DNA of 64,000 nt. It comes from Clostridium sardiniense. Lineage in GTDB: Bacteria; Bacillota; Clostridia; Clostridiales; Clostridiaceae. The stretch lies in assembly GCF_016907995.1 (NCBI RefSeq), contig NZ_JAFBDA010000002.1, positions 186,001-250,000 of the forward strand, in the 5' to 3' direction. The notes beneath the pieces are model-generated. The model made no database searches. It was not told the DNA's origin and saw nothing but the letters and a program-made list of their open reading frames with translations. The position numbers were made by a program, and so were the translations under genes. This document shows positions 34,172 through 44,455 of this stretch, one piece after another (the stretch's first letter is position 1; every line of letters begins with the position of its first letter).

Positions 34172-34444
34172 GTGATAGAAGTAAGTAGAAGAGATCCAAA
34201 AATAAAGTGTAAGAAATTAAGAAGAGAGGGGATCATAACAGGAACCCTTAGAAGATGTAATGGAGACATAATTCCTATAAGTGTAAAAGGAAGTAGTATA
34301 GACACCTATGTTAACAATAATGGCTTAAATAATGAACTTATTATATTATTCGATAATAATGAAATCAAAACAAGGATATATAGAGTTCAGAAGAATCTTA
34401 TAATGCATAATGTAGACAATATAGATTTATTAGAAAAGAAATAA
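34172..34444 (+). CDS. Short bL25-like (5S rRNA-binding, N-terminal domain) protein
   Basis: A 90-residue protein whose first half has the ribosomal L25 N-terminal pattern: RRDPKIKCKKLRREGIITGTL. It continues with a strand-rich segment (PISVKGSSIDTYV) and the VQKNLIMHNVDNIDLLE end, which parallels the closing strands of the 5S rRNA-binding barrel in L25. The CTC-type C-terminal domain is missing. It may bind 5S rRNA or be a divergent stress paralogue; I am not certain. The start is GTG 34172 with GGAGGTG eight bases upstream. It is monocistronic. Confidence 0.6.
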   Translation: MIEVSRRDPKIKCKKLRREGIITGTLRRCNGDIIPISVKGSSIDTYVNNNGLNNELIILFDNNEIKTRIYRVQKNLIMHNVDNIDLLEKK

Positions 34445-34500
34445 AGTGATAATTTAAGCGTTAAAGTTAAAAGTTTAAATAATAGTATAAAAATTTATTG

Positions 34501-34536
34501 AAAAAGTGCTTACTTTATTAGTAAGTGCTTTTTATG
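34501..34536 (+). terminator. Terminator after the bL25-like gene
   Basis: A 14-bp stem with two wobble pairs (34501-34514 with 34520-34533), TTATT loop and T-rich tail. Confidence 0.75.
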
Positions 34537-34603
34537 TTTTATGTTATTTTTAAAATTAGAAGGATATGTTTTAGTTAATAATTTTTTTTTACATAGGATA
34601 GTA

Positions 34604-34646
34604 ATAGATACGTAAATTGACAAAGCTATTACTTCGTATCTATAAA
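34604..34646 (+). promoter_or_regulatory. Promoter-like sequence wrapped in an inverted repeat
   Basis: Inverted repeat ATAGATACG (34604-34612) and CGTATCTAT (34635-34643). Between and overlapping the arms lie TTGACA (34617-34622) and, after 18 bases, TATAAA (34641-34646). It looks like a regulated promoter left in front of the decayed TauE-like gene. Confidence 0.5.
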
Positions 34647-34668
34647 GTATTCAATTGATCTATATAAT

Positions 34669-34978
34669 AGCACTTTCAGCGATGTTCTTGCAGATAGTGG
34701 AGGAGAAATTCTTTTGTTAGTGGTTACATGTATTGGTATATGATTTGAAAACAGCAATTGTAACTAGTGTTTTTATTATGTCATTCACTGCTTTAACTGG
34801 AACAGCTGTACATATAATTCATGGAGGAACTGACGTATTAGATTTAATAATATGTGTAGTATTTGCTATAGTTGATTCTAGAGGGTCGGCAAAATTTGCA
34901 AATAAAGCAAATAATAAGAAGTTAAATAAAGTATCAGGTGTCTTTTAAATTATATTTGGAGTTGCTCTTATAACTTAA
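34669..34978 (+). pseudogene. Remnant of a TauE/SafE-family permease
   Basis: Only the C-terminal part of a sulfite-exporter (TauE/SafE) type permease remains. One frame reads SGGEILLLVVTCIGI (ending at a TGA near 34741). A one-base shift then continues as YDLKTAIVTSVFIMSFTALT and on to GGTDVLDLIICVV, SAKFANK and KLNKVSGVF. An in-frame TAA at 34946-34948 interrupts the expected end, which resumes as IIFGVALIT before another stop. The N-terminal half of the permease is absent. The frameshift, the stop and the missing half argue for a decayed gene. The rest of 34445-35095 holds a terminator, a promoter-like repeat and nothing else that I can identify. Confidence 0.7.
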
Positions 34979-35095
34979 ATAGTTTAATTTACGATGAAAA
35001 TAAGTTTTTATAAATTTAAAATTAAAGTTTAATTAAGTTGAGTGAAAAAAGGCATTTTTTAATGTATAATAAACAAAAGAAATGGAGGGTGTTAG

Positions 35096-35536
35096 ATGTT
35101 TTTAAAAGAACTTAACAATGAAGAGGCAGTATCATTTGTAAATTTATTAGATCAATTTGCAAACATAGATAATGAAGTTGCTAGAGAAGAAAAGAGATTA
35201 ATAGAAGGTTATGTAAAGGAACTTGGATTAGAGAAAGATAAAATTGGGATATTATCTTATGATGATATAGTAGCTGTTTTAAAGAAAAGTAAGGAAAGAA
35301 TAAAAAGAATTATATATTTTGAATTAATTGGACTAGCTTTAGTAGATGGCAATTATGGAGATTTAGAGGTAGATTATTTAGATAAAATAGCAGTAGATCT
35401 TGACATAAATAGGGCTCAGAAAATAGCATTTGCAAACTTTTTCTATAATTTCAAAGAAATACACGATTTTTCTGTAATAGAAACTGAGAATAAAGAATTA
35501 AAGCTGCTTGAAGAGCAAGCAGAAGCGTTACTATAA
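35096..35536 (+). CDS. TerB-like (tellurite resistance-fold) protein, function unknown
   Basis: A 146-residue all-helical soluble protein. The layout matches TerB-like domains: an N-terminal helix pair with QFANIDNEVAREEKRLIEGYVKELGL, and a second repeat with IYFELIGLALVDGNYGDLEVDYLDKIA, where acidic residues sit at equivalent positions in both halves. Such domains bind divalent metal and occur in stress and defence systems, but the role of single-domain forms is unknown. GGAGGGTG precedes the ATG. A terminator follows. Confidence 0.65.
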   Translation: MFLKELNNEEAVSFVNLLDQFANIDNEVAREEKRLIEGYVKELGLEKDKIGILSYDDIVAVLKKSKERIKRIIYFELIGLALVDGNYGDLEVDYLDKIAVDLDINRAQKIAFANFFYNFKEIHDFSVIETENKELKLLEEQAEALL

Positions 35537-35544
35537 ATTTATTA

Positions 35545-35585
35545 AAGAAGATTCTAATAAATTAAGATTAGAGTCTTCTTTTTTG
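35545..35585 (+). terminator. Terminator of the TerB-like gene
   Basis: A 14-bp stem with one wobble pair (35545-35558 with 35567-35580), ending in TTTTTT. Confidence 0.85.
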
Positions 35586-35624
35586 TTATAATAATTAAAA
35601 GTAAAAGAAGAAGGTGAATTTAAA

Positions 35625-36749
35625 ATGAAAGAAATTGCATTATATGTACATATTCCATTTTGCAAGCAAAAATGTTTTTACTGTGATTTTCCATCATATG
35701 CTGGAAAGGAAGGTCTAGAAGATGATTATATAAATTCTTTAATCAAAGAGATAGATATAAAGTGTAGCGATAAAGTTATTAAAAGTTTATTTATTGGAGG
35801 TGGAACACCATCACACTTAAATGAAGATAATCTATATAAGTTATTAAATAAGTTAAATTGCCTAAGTTATATAAAAAATGTAGAAAGAACTATAGAATGT
35901 AATCCAGGAACATTAACAGAGAGTAAGCTTAGAATTATAAAAGATTGTGGGATGAATAGAATAAGCATGGGACTTCAGGCAACTAGTAACAATCTGCTTA
36001 AAAAAATAGGAAGAATACATACAATAGAAGAATTTTGTGAAAATTACAATAGAGCTAGGAAGTTTGGATTTGAAAATATAAACATTGACATTATGTTTGG
36101 GTTACCAGATCAAAGTATTTCTGATTATAAAGAAACTTTAAAGGATATTATTAAGTTAAATCCAGAGCACATATCATGCTATAGTCTAATCATTGAAGAA
36201 GGAACACCTTTCTATGATATGAGTGAAAGCGGTATTCTTAATCTTCCAAAAGAAGATGATGAAAGACAAATGTATAAATTAACTAAAGATATATTAGAAT
36301 TTAATGGATATCATCAATATGAAATATCTAATTATTCAAAAGAAGGTATGGAATGTTATCATAATAAAGTTTACTGGAAATGTGAAGAATATTTAGGAGT
36401 AGGAGTATCATCTAGCTCATATATAAATGGTAGTAGAGTAAAGAATATAGATAGTATAACAGAATATATCGAAAGAATATGTAGCGGGAAAGATATATAT
36501 GAAGAGGTTGTAAAAAATACTGAAAAAGAAGATATGGAAGAGTTTATGTTTTTAGGACTTAGAATGATCCAAGGTATAAATAAAGATGACTTCAAAAATA
36601 GGTTTAAAAAAGATATATATGATGTATATAGAGCGGTAATTAAGGAAAATATAAAAAAGGGCCTTTTAAAAGAAGAAAATAATAATATTTATCTAACTGA
36701 CAAAGGTATAGAATTATCAAATTACGTTATGAGTGAATTTATATTGTAA
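35625..36749 (+). CDS. hemW: HemW, radical SAM heme chaperone (formerly HemN-like)
   Basis: A 374-residue radical SAM protein that binds heme. It begins with YVHIPFCKQKCFYCDFPSY, the CxxxCxxC motif of the [4Fe-4S] cluster; the fourth nearby Cys found in true coproporphyrinogen III oxidase HemN (CxxxCxxCxC) is replaced by Phe here. GGGTPS is the SAM-binding glycine motif. The C-terminal HemN domain is present. It keeps its conserved place between lepA and hrcA. Confidence 0.93.
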   Translation: MKEIALYVHIPFCKQKCFYCDFPSYAGKEGLEDDYINSLIKEIDIKCSDKVIKSLFIGGGTPSHLNEDNLYKLLNKLNCLSYIKNVERTIECNPGTLTESKLRIIKDCGMNRISMGLQATSNNLLKKIGRIHTIEEFCENYNRARKFGFENINIDIMFGLPDQSISDYKETLKDIIKLNPEHISCYSLIIEEGTPFYDMSESGILNLPKEDDERQMYKLTKDILEFNGYHQYEISNYSKEGMECYHNKVYWKCEEYLGVGVSSSSYINGSRVKNIDSITEYIERICSGKDIYEEVVKNTEKEDMEEFMFLGLRMIQGINKDDFKNRFKKDIYDVYRAVIKENIKKGLLKEENNNIYLTDKGIELSNYVMSEFIL

Positions 36750-36829
36750 AAAGTAAAAAATAAAAGTAATTTGAAGAAAAATAAAGATAATATGGATTAA
36801 ATTAAATAAATTAATATTAAAAAGTAAAA

Positions 36830-36860
36830 ATTCTCGTTGACAAAAATAATCAACGAGAAT
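36830..36860. repeat. Perfect inverted repeat in the hrcA promoter
   Basis: ATTCTCGTTGA (36830-36840), nine bases, TCAACGAGAAT (36850-36860). It overlaps the -35 element and spacer of the hrcA promoter. It could be the hemW terminator (an AT-rich tract follows) or an operator. Confidence 0.7.
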
Positions 36861-36865
36861 ATTAT
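36837..36865 (+). promoter_or_regulatory. Sigma-A promoter of hrcA-grpE-dnaK-dnaJ
   Basis: TTGACA (36837-36842), 17-base spacer, TATTAT (36860-36865), directly upstream of the CIRCE operator. Confidence 0.85.
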
Positions 36866-36878
36866 TTAAATATAGTCA

Positions 36879-36905
36879 TTAGCACTCGTTATTAGTGAGT
36901 GCTAA
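36879..36905 (+). promoter_or_regulatory. CIRCE operator (HrcA-binding site)
   Basis: TTAGCACTC (36879-36887), nine-base spacer, GAGTGCTAA (36897-36905): an exact match to the CIRCE consensus. It lies between the promoter and the hrcA start, so HrcA should repress its own operon. Confidence 0.97.
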
Positions 36906-36922
36906 TAAGTAGAGGTGATGAT

Positions 36923-37954
36923 ATGGTTATTGATGATAGAAAAATAAAAATATTAGAAGCTATTATCAATGATTACATTAAAACTGGAGAGCCAGTAGGT
37001 TCTAGAACAATAGCAAAGAATCATGACTTAGGAGTTGGATCTGCAACAATAAGAAATGAAATGGCAGATCTTGAAGATATGGGTTATTTAGAACAACCTC
37101 ATACCTCTGCAGGAAGAATTCCATCAAGCAAAGGATATAGATTATATGTAGATAGTTTAATGGAAAAACCACTTTTAAGTAAAGAAGAAGATTTAAAGAT
37201 AAAAGAATATGTTATAAACTCAGCAATGTTAGAAGTTAATAAGATAGTTAAAAATGCAAGTGCTTTACTTTCAGAATTAACACATCTTACATGTGTTGTA
37301 AAAACACCTTCTATGAGCATGAGCTATTTAAAATCTATCCAAGTTATGAATCTTGATGAGAAAAGCCTTTTAGCAGTAATTGTTACTGATGGTGGACTTA
37401 TTAAGAATCAAATAATTAGAATTAATAAAGTACCTTCTATAGAAGTATTAAATAAAATAAATACTATTTTAAATAAAAGGCTATTACATCTTTCAATAGA
37501 TGAAATTAACTTGGAGGTTATAAATAACTTAAAAGTAGATTTACATGGGTATGAGGAAGTATTTAATGCAATGCTCCCAGCATTATATCAATGCTTAAAA
37601 GAAGATGATACATCTAGAGTATTTATGGAGGGTGCAACAAATATTTTTAATTTCCCTGAGTACAACGATATAGAAAAGGCAAAAGAGATATTATCACTTC
37701 TTCATAATAAAGATTGTGTTGTTGAACTTATAGAACCTGAAAATGATATAACAATAAAAATAGGCGATGAGAATTATATTCCAGAAGCAAGAGAGTGTAG
37801 TGTTATATCAGCTGAATACTCGCTAGGCGATAGTGCAAAAGGGACTATTGGATTGATAGGACCTAGAAGAATTAACTATTCAAAAGTAATCGCAATAATG
37901 GCACAGGTCATGAAAGAATTGAATAAGACTTTAAAAGGACAGTCTAAAAATTAA
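36923..37954 (+). CDS. hrcA: Heat-shock repressor HrcA
   Basis: A 343-residue repressor of class I heat-shock genes. An N-terminal winged helix ([23 protein letters not shown], then [17 protein letters not shown]) binds CIRCE, followed by a GAF-like domain and dimerisation region. The frame is open from 36899, inside the CIRCE element; AGAGGTGAT places the start at ATG 36923. First gene of the heat-shock operon, regulated through the CIRCE just upstream, with GroE-dependent refolding known for the family. Confidence 0.97.
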   Translation: MVIDDRKIKILEAIINDYIKTGEPVGSRTIAKNHDLGVGSATIRNEMADLEDMGYLEQPHTSAGRIPSSKGYRLYVDSLMEKPLLSKEEDLKIKEYVINSAMLEVNKIVKNASALLSELTHLTCVVKTPSMSMSYLKSIQVMNLDEKSLLAVIVTDGGLIKNQIIRINKVPSIEVLNKINTILNKRLLHLSIDEINLEVINNLKVDLHGYEEVFNAMLPALYQCLKEDDTSRVFMEGATNIFNFPEYNDIEKAKEILSLLHNKDCVVELIEPENDITIKIGDENYIPEARECSVISAEYSLGDSAKGTIGLIGPRRINYSKVIAIMAQVMKELNKTLKGQSKN

Positions 37955-37978
37955 AGAAGACGAGGTGTGTATAAGGAA

Positions 37979-38596
37979 ATGATAGATAAGAATGAAAATT
38001 TAGAAAATGAGATCAAAGATGATGAAAATATCATAGTTGATGAAGAGATAAAAGAAAATTTGGAAGAGCCAGTAAATGGAGAAGAGGAAGTAGTAGAAGA
38101 GTCTCAGGAAAATGATAATAAAAAAGAAGAGGATGAGTTAGAAATGTTTAGAAAGACTAAAGATGAAAACAAAAAATTAACTAACGAACTTGAGACTTTA
38201 AAAGATAGACTTCTAAGAGTTACAGCTGAATATGAAAACTACAGAAAAAGAACAGCTAAAGAAAAAGAAGGTATTTATACAGATGCATGTATAGATGTAC
38301 TAAAAGAAATAGTACCAAATCTTGATAACTTAGAAAGAGCTGTCGAAGCTAATGGAAGTGTTGAAGACATGAAAAAAGGTGTTGAGATGACTCTTAAAGG
38401 CTTCCAAGCTGCTCTAGAAAAGTTAGGAGTTGAAGAAATAGCAACATCAGAAGGATTTGATCCTAATCTTCATCAAGCAGTAATGCATATTGAAGATGAG
38501 AACCTTGATAATAATTCAGTTGCTGAAGTATTTATGAAAGGTTACAAAAGAGGAGATAAAGTTATAAGACATTCAGTTGTTAAAGTAGCTAATTAA
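37979..38596 (+). CDS. grpE: Nucleotide exchange factor GrpE
   Basis: A 205-residue co-chaperone that releases ADP from DnaK. The first 60 residues are acidic and disordered. A long coiled coil follows (ENKKLTNELETLKDRLLRVTAEYENYRKRTAKEKE), then the beta domain with HQAVMHIED and GYKRGDKVIRHSVVKVAN at the C-terminus. The frame opens at 37967; the spacing of GAGGTG supports ATG 37979. It is 24 bases after hrcA and 68 bases before dnaK. Confidence 0.97.
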   Translation: MIDKNENLENEIKDDENIIVDEEIKENLEEPVNGEEEVVEESQENDNKKEEDELEMFRKTKDENKKLTNELETLKDRLLRVTAEYENYRKRTAKEKEGIYTDACIDVLKEIVPNLDNLERAVEANGSVEDMKKGVEMTLKGFQAALEKLGVEEIATSEGFDPNLHQAVMHIEDENLDNNSVAEVFMKGYKRGDKVIRHSVVKVAN

Positions 38597-38661
38597 AATA
38601 AAAATAACATAAATAAAATAGAAATTAATAGTAAGCTAGGGCTTGCGTTAAGGAGGAATAA

Positions 38662-40524
<1,863 letters not shown>

Positions 40525-40560
40525 TTGTAAATATACTATAATCTCTTATATAATACAGGG

Positions 40561-40589
40561 AGGGAAGGCAAGTGTCGTCTTCCCTTTTG
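40561..40589 (+). terminator. Intercistronic hairpin between dnaK and dnaJ
   Basis: Stem GGGAAG (40562-40567) with CTTCCC (40579-40584), then TTTT. It may terminate part of the transcript, giving more DnaK than DnaJ. Confidence 0.65.
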
Positions 40590-40630
40590 TAAAGTTTATG
40601 AAATTTAAAAAAATATGGTGGTGAAAATAG

Positions 40631-41770
40631 ATGGCACAAAAAGACTATTACGAAATCCTTGGTTTAGAAAAGGGTGCAAGTGATTCAGAGATTAAAAAAG
40701 CCTTTAGGAAGCTAGCTATAAAATACCATCCTGATAAAAATCAAGGAAATGCTGAAGCTGAAAAGAAATTTAAAGAAATTAATGAGGCTTATCAAGTACT
40801 TTCAGATCCAGAGAAAAAAGCTAAGTATGATCAATTTGGAACAGCTGATTTTGATGGAAGTGGATTTGGAGCAGGAGCTGGTGGATTTGGTGGATTTGAC
40901 TTCTCAGATATGGGAGGATTCGGAGATATATTTGACTCATTCTTTGGAGGCGGTGGTGGTGGTTCATCAAGAAGTAATGGACCAAGAAGAGGCGCTGATA
41001 TAGAATACACAGTAAGATTAACTTTTGAAGAGGCAATAAAAGGAGTAGAAAAAGAAATATCAGTTACAAGAAGCGAAAATTGTGAAACTTGTAATGGAAC
41101 GGGTGCTAAACCTGGAACAACTCCTAAGACATGTCCATCATGTCATGGTTCAGGACAAATAAGAGTACAAAGACAAACTCCGCTTGGAAGTTTTGTAAGT
41201 ACAACAACTTGTGATAAATGTCATGGAACTGGTAAGATAATTGAAGAACCATGTACAACATGTAAAGGAAAAGGTAAGGTTAGAAAGACTAGAAAGATTA
41301 AAGTTAATATACCAGCAGGGGTTGATACTGGAAATGTTATGCCACTTAGAGGACAAGGTGAACATGGTAGCAATGGTGGACCAGCTGGAGATCTTTATAT
41401 AAAGATAGTAGTTGCACCTTCTAATAAATTCACAAGAAAAGGTAATGATATATATGTAGATACACATATATCAATGGCAAAAGCTACTTTTGGAACAGAA
41501 ATAACTGTTGAAACAGTTGATGGTAATGTTAAATATACAGTACCATCAGGAACTCAATCAGGAACTTTATTTAGATTAAAAGGAAAAGGTGTACCAAGAG
41601 TTAATAGTAGTGGAAGAGGAGATCAATACGTTAAAGTTATAGTTGATATTCCAAAGAAGCTTAATGAAAAGCAAAAAGAAGCTTTAATGATGTTTATGGA
41701 AGCATCAGGAGAAAAGGTTGATGGAGCTGAAGAACATCACAAAAAAGGATTTAGAGATTTATTTAAATAA
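40631..41770 (+). CDS. dnaJ: Chaperone DnaJ (Hsp40)
   Basis: A 379-residue co-chaperone that delivers clients to DnaK and stimulates its ATPase. The J domain has HPD in [11 protein letters not shown] Gly/Phe-rich linker follows, then four zinc-finger repeats ([32 protein letters not shown]) and the C-terminal substrate domain. It is the last gene of the heat-shock operon here. The usual next gene, prmA, lies almost 12 kb away, beyond a carbohydrate locus. Confidence 0.98.
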   Translation: MAQKDYYEILGLEKGASDSEIKKAFRKLAIKYHPDKNQGNAEAEKKFKEINEAYQVLSDPEKKAKYDQFGTADFDGSGFGAGAGGFGGFDFSDMGGFGDIFDSFFGGGGGGSSRSNGPRRGADIEYTVRLTFEEAIKGVEKEISVTRSENCETCNGTGAKPGTTPKTCPSCHGSGQIRVQRQTPLGSFVSTTTCDKCHGTGKIIEEPCTTCKGKGKVRKTRKIKVNIPAGVDTGNVMPLRGQGEHGSNGGPAGDLYIKIVVAPSNKFTRKGNDIYVDTHISMAKATFGTEITVETVDGNVKYTVPSGTQSGTLFRLKGKGVPRVNSSGRGDQYVKVIVDIPKKLNEKQKEALMMFMEASGEKVDGAEEHHKKGFRDLFK

Positions 41771-41775
41771 ATCTT

Positions 41776-41802
41776 AAAGACTGCTTTTAGCAGTCTTTTT
41801 TT
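41776..41802 (+). terminator. Terminator of the dnaK operon
   Basis: Stem AAAGACTGC (41776-41784) with GCAGTCTTT (41790-41798), followed by TTTT. Confidence 0.9.
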
Positions 41803-41850
41803 ATACGAAAAAGACATAGAATTAATTCTATGTCTTTTTCGTATAAAAAA
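41797..41850. terminator. 54-base perfect palindrome between dnaJ and the ABC ATPase gene
   Basis: All 54 bases form one perfect palindrome centred at 41823/41824. It carries T-runs on both outer ends and shares its left arm with the dnaJ terminator. It lies between convergent genes and should act as a bidirectional terminator, mainly for the minus-strand ATPase gene. Confidence 0.8.
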
Positions 41851-41885
41851 TATTTCGGGGATAAAATAAGTTTATATTTTAAAAT

Positions 41886-42989
41886 TTAAAATATCGTATC
41901 TTGTGACTCCTTATCAAATACATGGATTTTATTAATATCAAAAGCAAAAGTTATTTTATCTCCATTATTATAAGATAAAGCGCCAGCAGCTTTGATAATA
42001 ATGTGTCTGTCTTCTTTCTTTAAATGAATATAAGTTTCAGAACCTAGATTCTCTAAAATATCAACAGTACCAGTAAACTTAACCATGTTCTTATCAGTAG
42101 GAATATTATCAGTTATAAAAATATTTTCAGGTCTAATTCCTAGAATAATATCTTTTCCTTTAGACTTATTTAGTAAATTAATTTTATCCTTAGGAATAGG
42201 GATATTATTTTCAAATATTTTAATAGTATAATTATCATTTTTATTATCAATAGATCCATATAAGAAGTTCATTTGAGGACTTCCAATGAAGCTAGCTACA
42301 AACATATTAACAGGATTCTCATATATTTCTTTAGGAGTATCTACTTGTTGAATTATACCATCTTTCATTACAACAATTCTTGTTCCAAGTGTCATAGCCT
42401 CAGTTTGATCATGAGTTACATATATAAAAGTAGTTTCAAGATCATTGTAAAGTTTTGAAATTTCTATTCTCATTTGAACTCTAAGCTTTGCATCAAGATT
42501 TGAAAGAGGCTCGTCCATTAAGAAAACTTTAGGGTGTCTAACGATGGCTCTACCCATAGCTACTCTTTGCCTTTGTCCTCCAGATAATGCTTTAGGCTTT
42601 CTGTCTAATAAATGAGTAATATCTAAGATCTTAGCAGCTTCCTTAACTTTTTTATCAATTTCATCTTTAGGCATTTTCTTTAATCTAAGACCAAAAGACA
42701 TATTTTCATAAACTGTCATATGAGGGTACAGCGCATAATTTTGGAATACCATTGCTATATCCCTATCCTTTGGAGCAACATCATTAACTAAGGTATTCCC
42801 TATATAAAGTTCACCACCACTAATTTCTTCAAGACCTGCGATCATTCTAAGAGTCGTAGATTTACCACACCCAGAAGGACCTACAAATACTATAAACTCT
42901 TTATCTTCAATATTTAAATTAAAATTGTTAACGGCTTTAAAACCATTATCATAAACTTTATCGATATTTTTCAGTACTAATCCTGCCAT
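41886..42989 (-). CDS. Sugar ABC transporter ATP-binding protein (UgpC/MsmX type)
   Basis: A 367-residue ATPase that powers carbohydrate importers of the CUT1 family. Walker A is GPSGCGKST, the signature is LSGGQRQRVAMGRA, Walker B is VFLMDEPLS and the H-loop is YVTHDQ. The C-terminal third is the TOBE-type regulatory domain found in MalK, UgpC and MsmX (GIRPENIF). It is transcribed away from the sugar kinase gene. The binding protein and permeases at 50.1-53.3 kb have no ATPase of their own, so this protein is their likely motor; such ATPases are often shared by several importers. Confidence 0.93.
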   Translation of the reverse strand: MAGLVLKNIDKVYDNGFKAVNNFNLNIEDKEFIVFVGPSGCGKSTTLRMIAGLEEISGGELYIGNTLVNDVAPKDRDIAMVFQNYALYPHMTVYENMSFGLRLKKMPKDEIDKKVKEAAKILDITHLLDRKPKALSGGQRQRVAMGRAIVRHPKVFLMDEPLSNLDAKLRVQMRIEISKLYNDLETTFIYVTHDQTEAMTLGTRIVVMKDGIIQQVDTPKEIYENPVNMFVASFIGSPQMNFLYGSIDNKNDNYTIKIFENNIPIPKDKINLLNKSKGKDIILGIRPENIFITDNIPTDKNMVKFTGTVDILENLGSETYIHLKKEDRHIIIKAAGALSYNNGDKITFAFDINKIHVFDKESQDTIF

Positions 42990-43313
42990 AATTAAACTCT
43001 CCTTTATGTAGTTAATAAATTAACTAGTGTTTTGAAATATTAAAAAACGTAGTATCAATCAATATAGTTTAATTATAAAGATGTATAAAAATAAACACTA
43101 TGTATTATTTTTACTAGTATTATTAAATAATTTACTTTTTTTGTAGTTATAATATTTAGAATTTTTATAAAAAGAATTATATGTATAATTATAGTTACTT
43201 GTACTATTATTTTTTTAACATATAGCAATTTCATTGACTGTAGTTAAAATTTATTGATAGAATTAATAAAAAATATGGTAATGCTTTAAGAAAGTTTTGG
43301 GAGGGATAGATTT
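42990..43313. other. Divergent intergenic region between ABC ATPase and sugar kinase
   Basis: A stretch of 324 bases without a gene. It holds the kinase promoter (TTGACT 43234-43239, TAGAAT 43258-43263) and must hold the ATPase promoter, which I could not place. The rest is very AT-rich, and I see no riboswitch or other feature. Confidence 0.6.
43234..43263 (+). promoter_or_regulatory. Sigma-A-like promoter of the sugar kinase gene
   Basis: TTGACT (43234-43239), 18-base spacer, TAGAAT (43258-43263), about 50 bases before the ATG. Confidence 0.65.
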
Positions 43314-44273
43314 ATGTATTATTTAGGAGTAGATGGTGGAGGAACTAAAACTAGATATATTTTAGTAGATGAGAACCTTAATATAATTAAAGATGTAGAA
43401 AGAGGTACAATTCATATACATCAAATAGGAGCTATAAATTTAAGGAATGAACTTAAAAGTGCTTTAGATATTATAATATCAGAAAGTAATATAAGAAAGA
43501 ATGATATTGAACATGTATTTCTAGGTGTACCTGGATATGGAGAAAGTAAGAGTGATAAGAATATTATAGATGATATAGTAGGGGATATTTTTAAGGGGAT
43601 AAATTATACTGTTGGAAATGATGCCGTTGCAGGATGGGCAGCAGGAACTGGATGTAATGATGGTATAAATATAGTTTCTGGAACTGGAAGTATAGCTTAT
43701 GGAAGAAATAAAGAAGGAATAGAAGCAAGATGCGGAGGATGGGGACCAGGAATTGGTGATGATGGAAGTGCATATTGGATAGCTCTTAGGGTTATTAATG
43801 AATATACTAAGCAAAAGGATGGAAGAAAAGAAAAGACAGTATTATTAGATATAATGGAGAGGGAGTTAGATATAAAGGATTATTTTGAAGTGGTGGATAT
43901 TGTTTTTAATAGATTGAAATTTTCAAGAACTGAAATAGCATCCTTTGCTAGAATAGCATCAATTGCTGCAAAAGAAGGGTGCAGGGTATGTAATTTTATA
44001 TTTGAAGAAGCAGCATATAATTTGTTTCTTCATATAAGATCATTATCAACTACTTTAAATTTAAAAGATGGCTTTATATTATCATACACTGGAGGAGTAT
44101 TTAAATCAGGAGGTTTAATATTAGATCCATTAAAGGTTATGTTAGATGAAGATAGTATAAATTGTATAATTAAGGAGCCAGAAATAGAGCCTTGGCATGG
44201 AGCTGCCCTTATGGCGTATACACTAAGTGGACAGGAGGTTCCAAAAGATTATAAAGAGAGATTTAAACATTAG
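43314..44273 (+). CDS. BadF/BcrA-type ATPase, probable N-acetylhexosamine kinase
   Basis: A 319-residue actin-fold kinase. The phosphate-1 motif is GVDGGGTKTRY (about 5-15), followed by VGNDAVAGWAAGTG and GINIVSGTGSIAYG (phosphate-2), and ARCGGWGPGIGDDGSAYWIA, the segment typical of N-acetylglucosamine kinases in this family. It should phosphorylate an amino sugar with ATP in the cytoplasm. Next to a GH112 phosphorylase, the expected substrate is the GalNAc or GlcNAc that the enzyme releases. This differs from bifidobacteria, which use an unrelated kinase (NahK type). A terminator follows, so basal expression can be separate from the phosphorylase. Confidence 0.8.
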   Translation: MYYLGVDGGGTKTRYILVDENLNIIKDVERGTIHIHQIGAINLRNELKSALDIIISESNIRKNDIEHVFLGVPGYGESKSDKNIIDDIVGDIFKGINYTVGNDAVAGWAAGTGCNDGINIVSGTGSIAYGRNKEGIEARCGGWGPGIGDDGSAYWIALRVINEYTKQKDGRKEKTVLLDIMERELDIKDYFEVVDIVFNRLKFSRTEIASFARIASIAAKEGCRVCNFIFEEAAYNLFLHIRSLSTTLNLKDGFILSYTGGVFKSGGLILDPLKVMLDEDSINCIIKEPEIEPWHGAALMAYTLSGQEVPKDYKERFKH

Positions 44274-44286
44274 AAAATAATAATTT

Positions 44287-44317
44287 AAGGAAGCCTAAGT
44301 AGGGCTTCTTTTTTTAT
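44287..44317 (+). terminator. Terminator after the sugar kinase gene
   Basis: Stem GAAGCC (44290-44295) with GGCTTC (44303-44308), extended by A/T pairs and followed by a T-run. Confidence 0.8.
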
Positions 44318-44455
44318 TTATGGTGATATTTTAATTACTATTATGATTTGATGGATGAAAGTAAAAATATTATATATATCTAAAAAAAACAACCATTTTA
44401 ATAAGTAGTCCTATAAATTAAAATTTAATTAAATAACTTTTAGGGGGGATCAATT

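Noticed and set aside
34733..34948. Intact small gene of 71 residues
   Set aside because: It is only the C-terminal part of a TauE-like permease, it has no ribosome binding site, and homologous residues continue in another frame upstream and past the stop codon.
40821..41467. Minus-strand open frames inside dnaJ
   Set aside because: They are shadows of the Gly-rich and Cys-rich repeats of dnaJ, have no start signals, and encode low-complexity sequence.
41797..41850. End of an insertion sequence
   Set aside because: There is no transposase gene and no matching inverted copy at the other end of the carbohydrate locus. It is better explained as a bidirectional terminator.
43521..43814. Minus-strand open frames inside the sugar kinase gene
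   Set aside because: Composition shadows rich in Ser, Tyr and Ile, without ribosome binding sites, and opposite a clear kinase.
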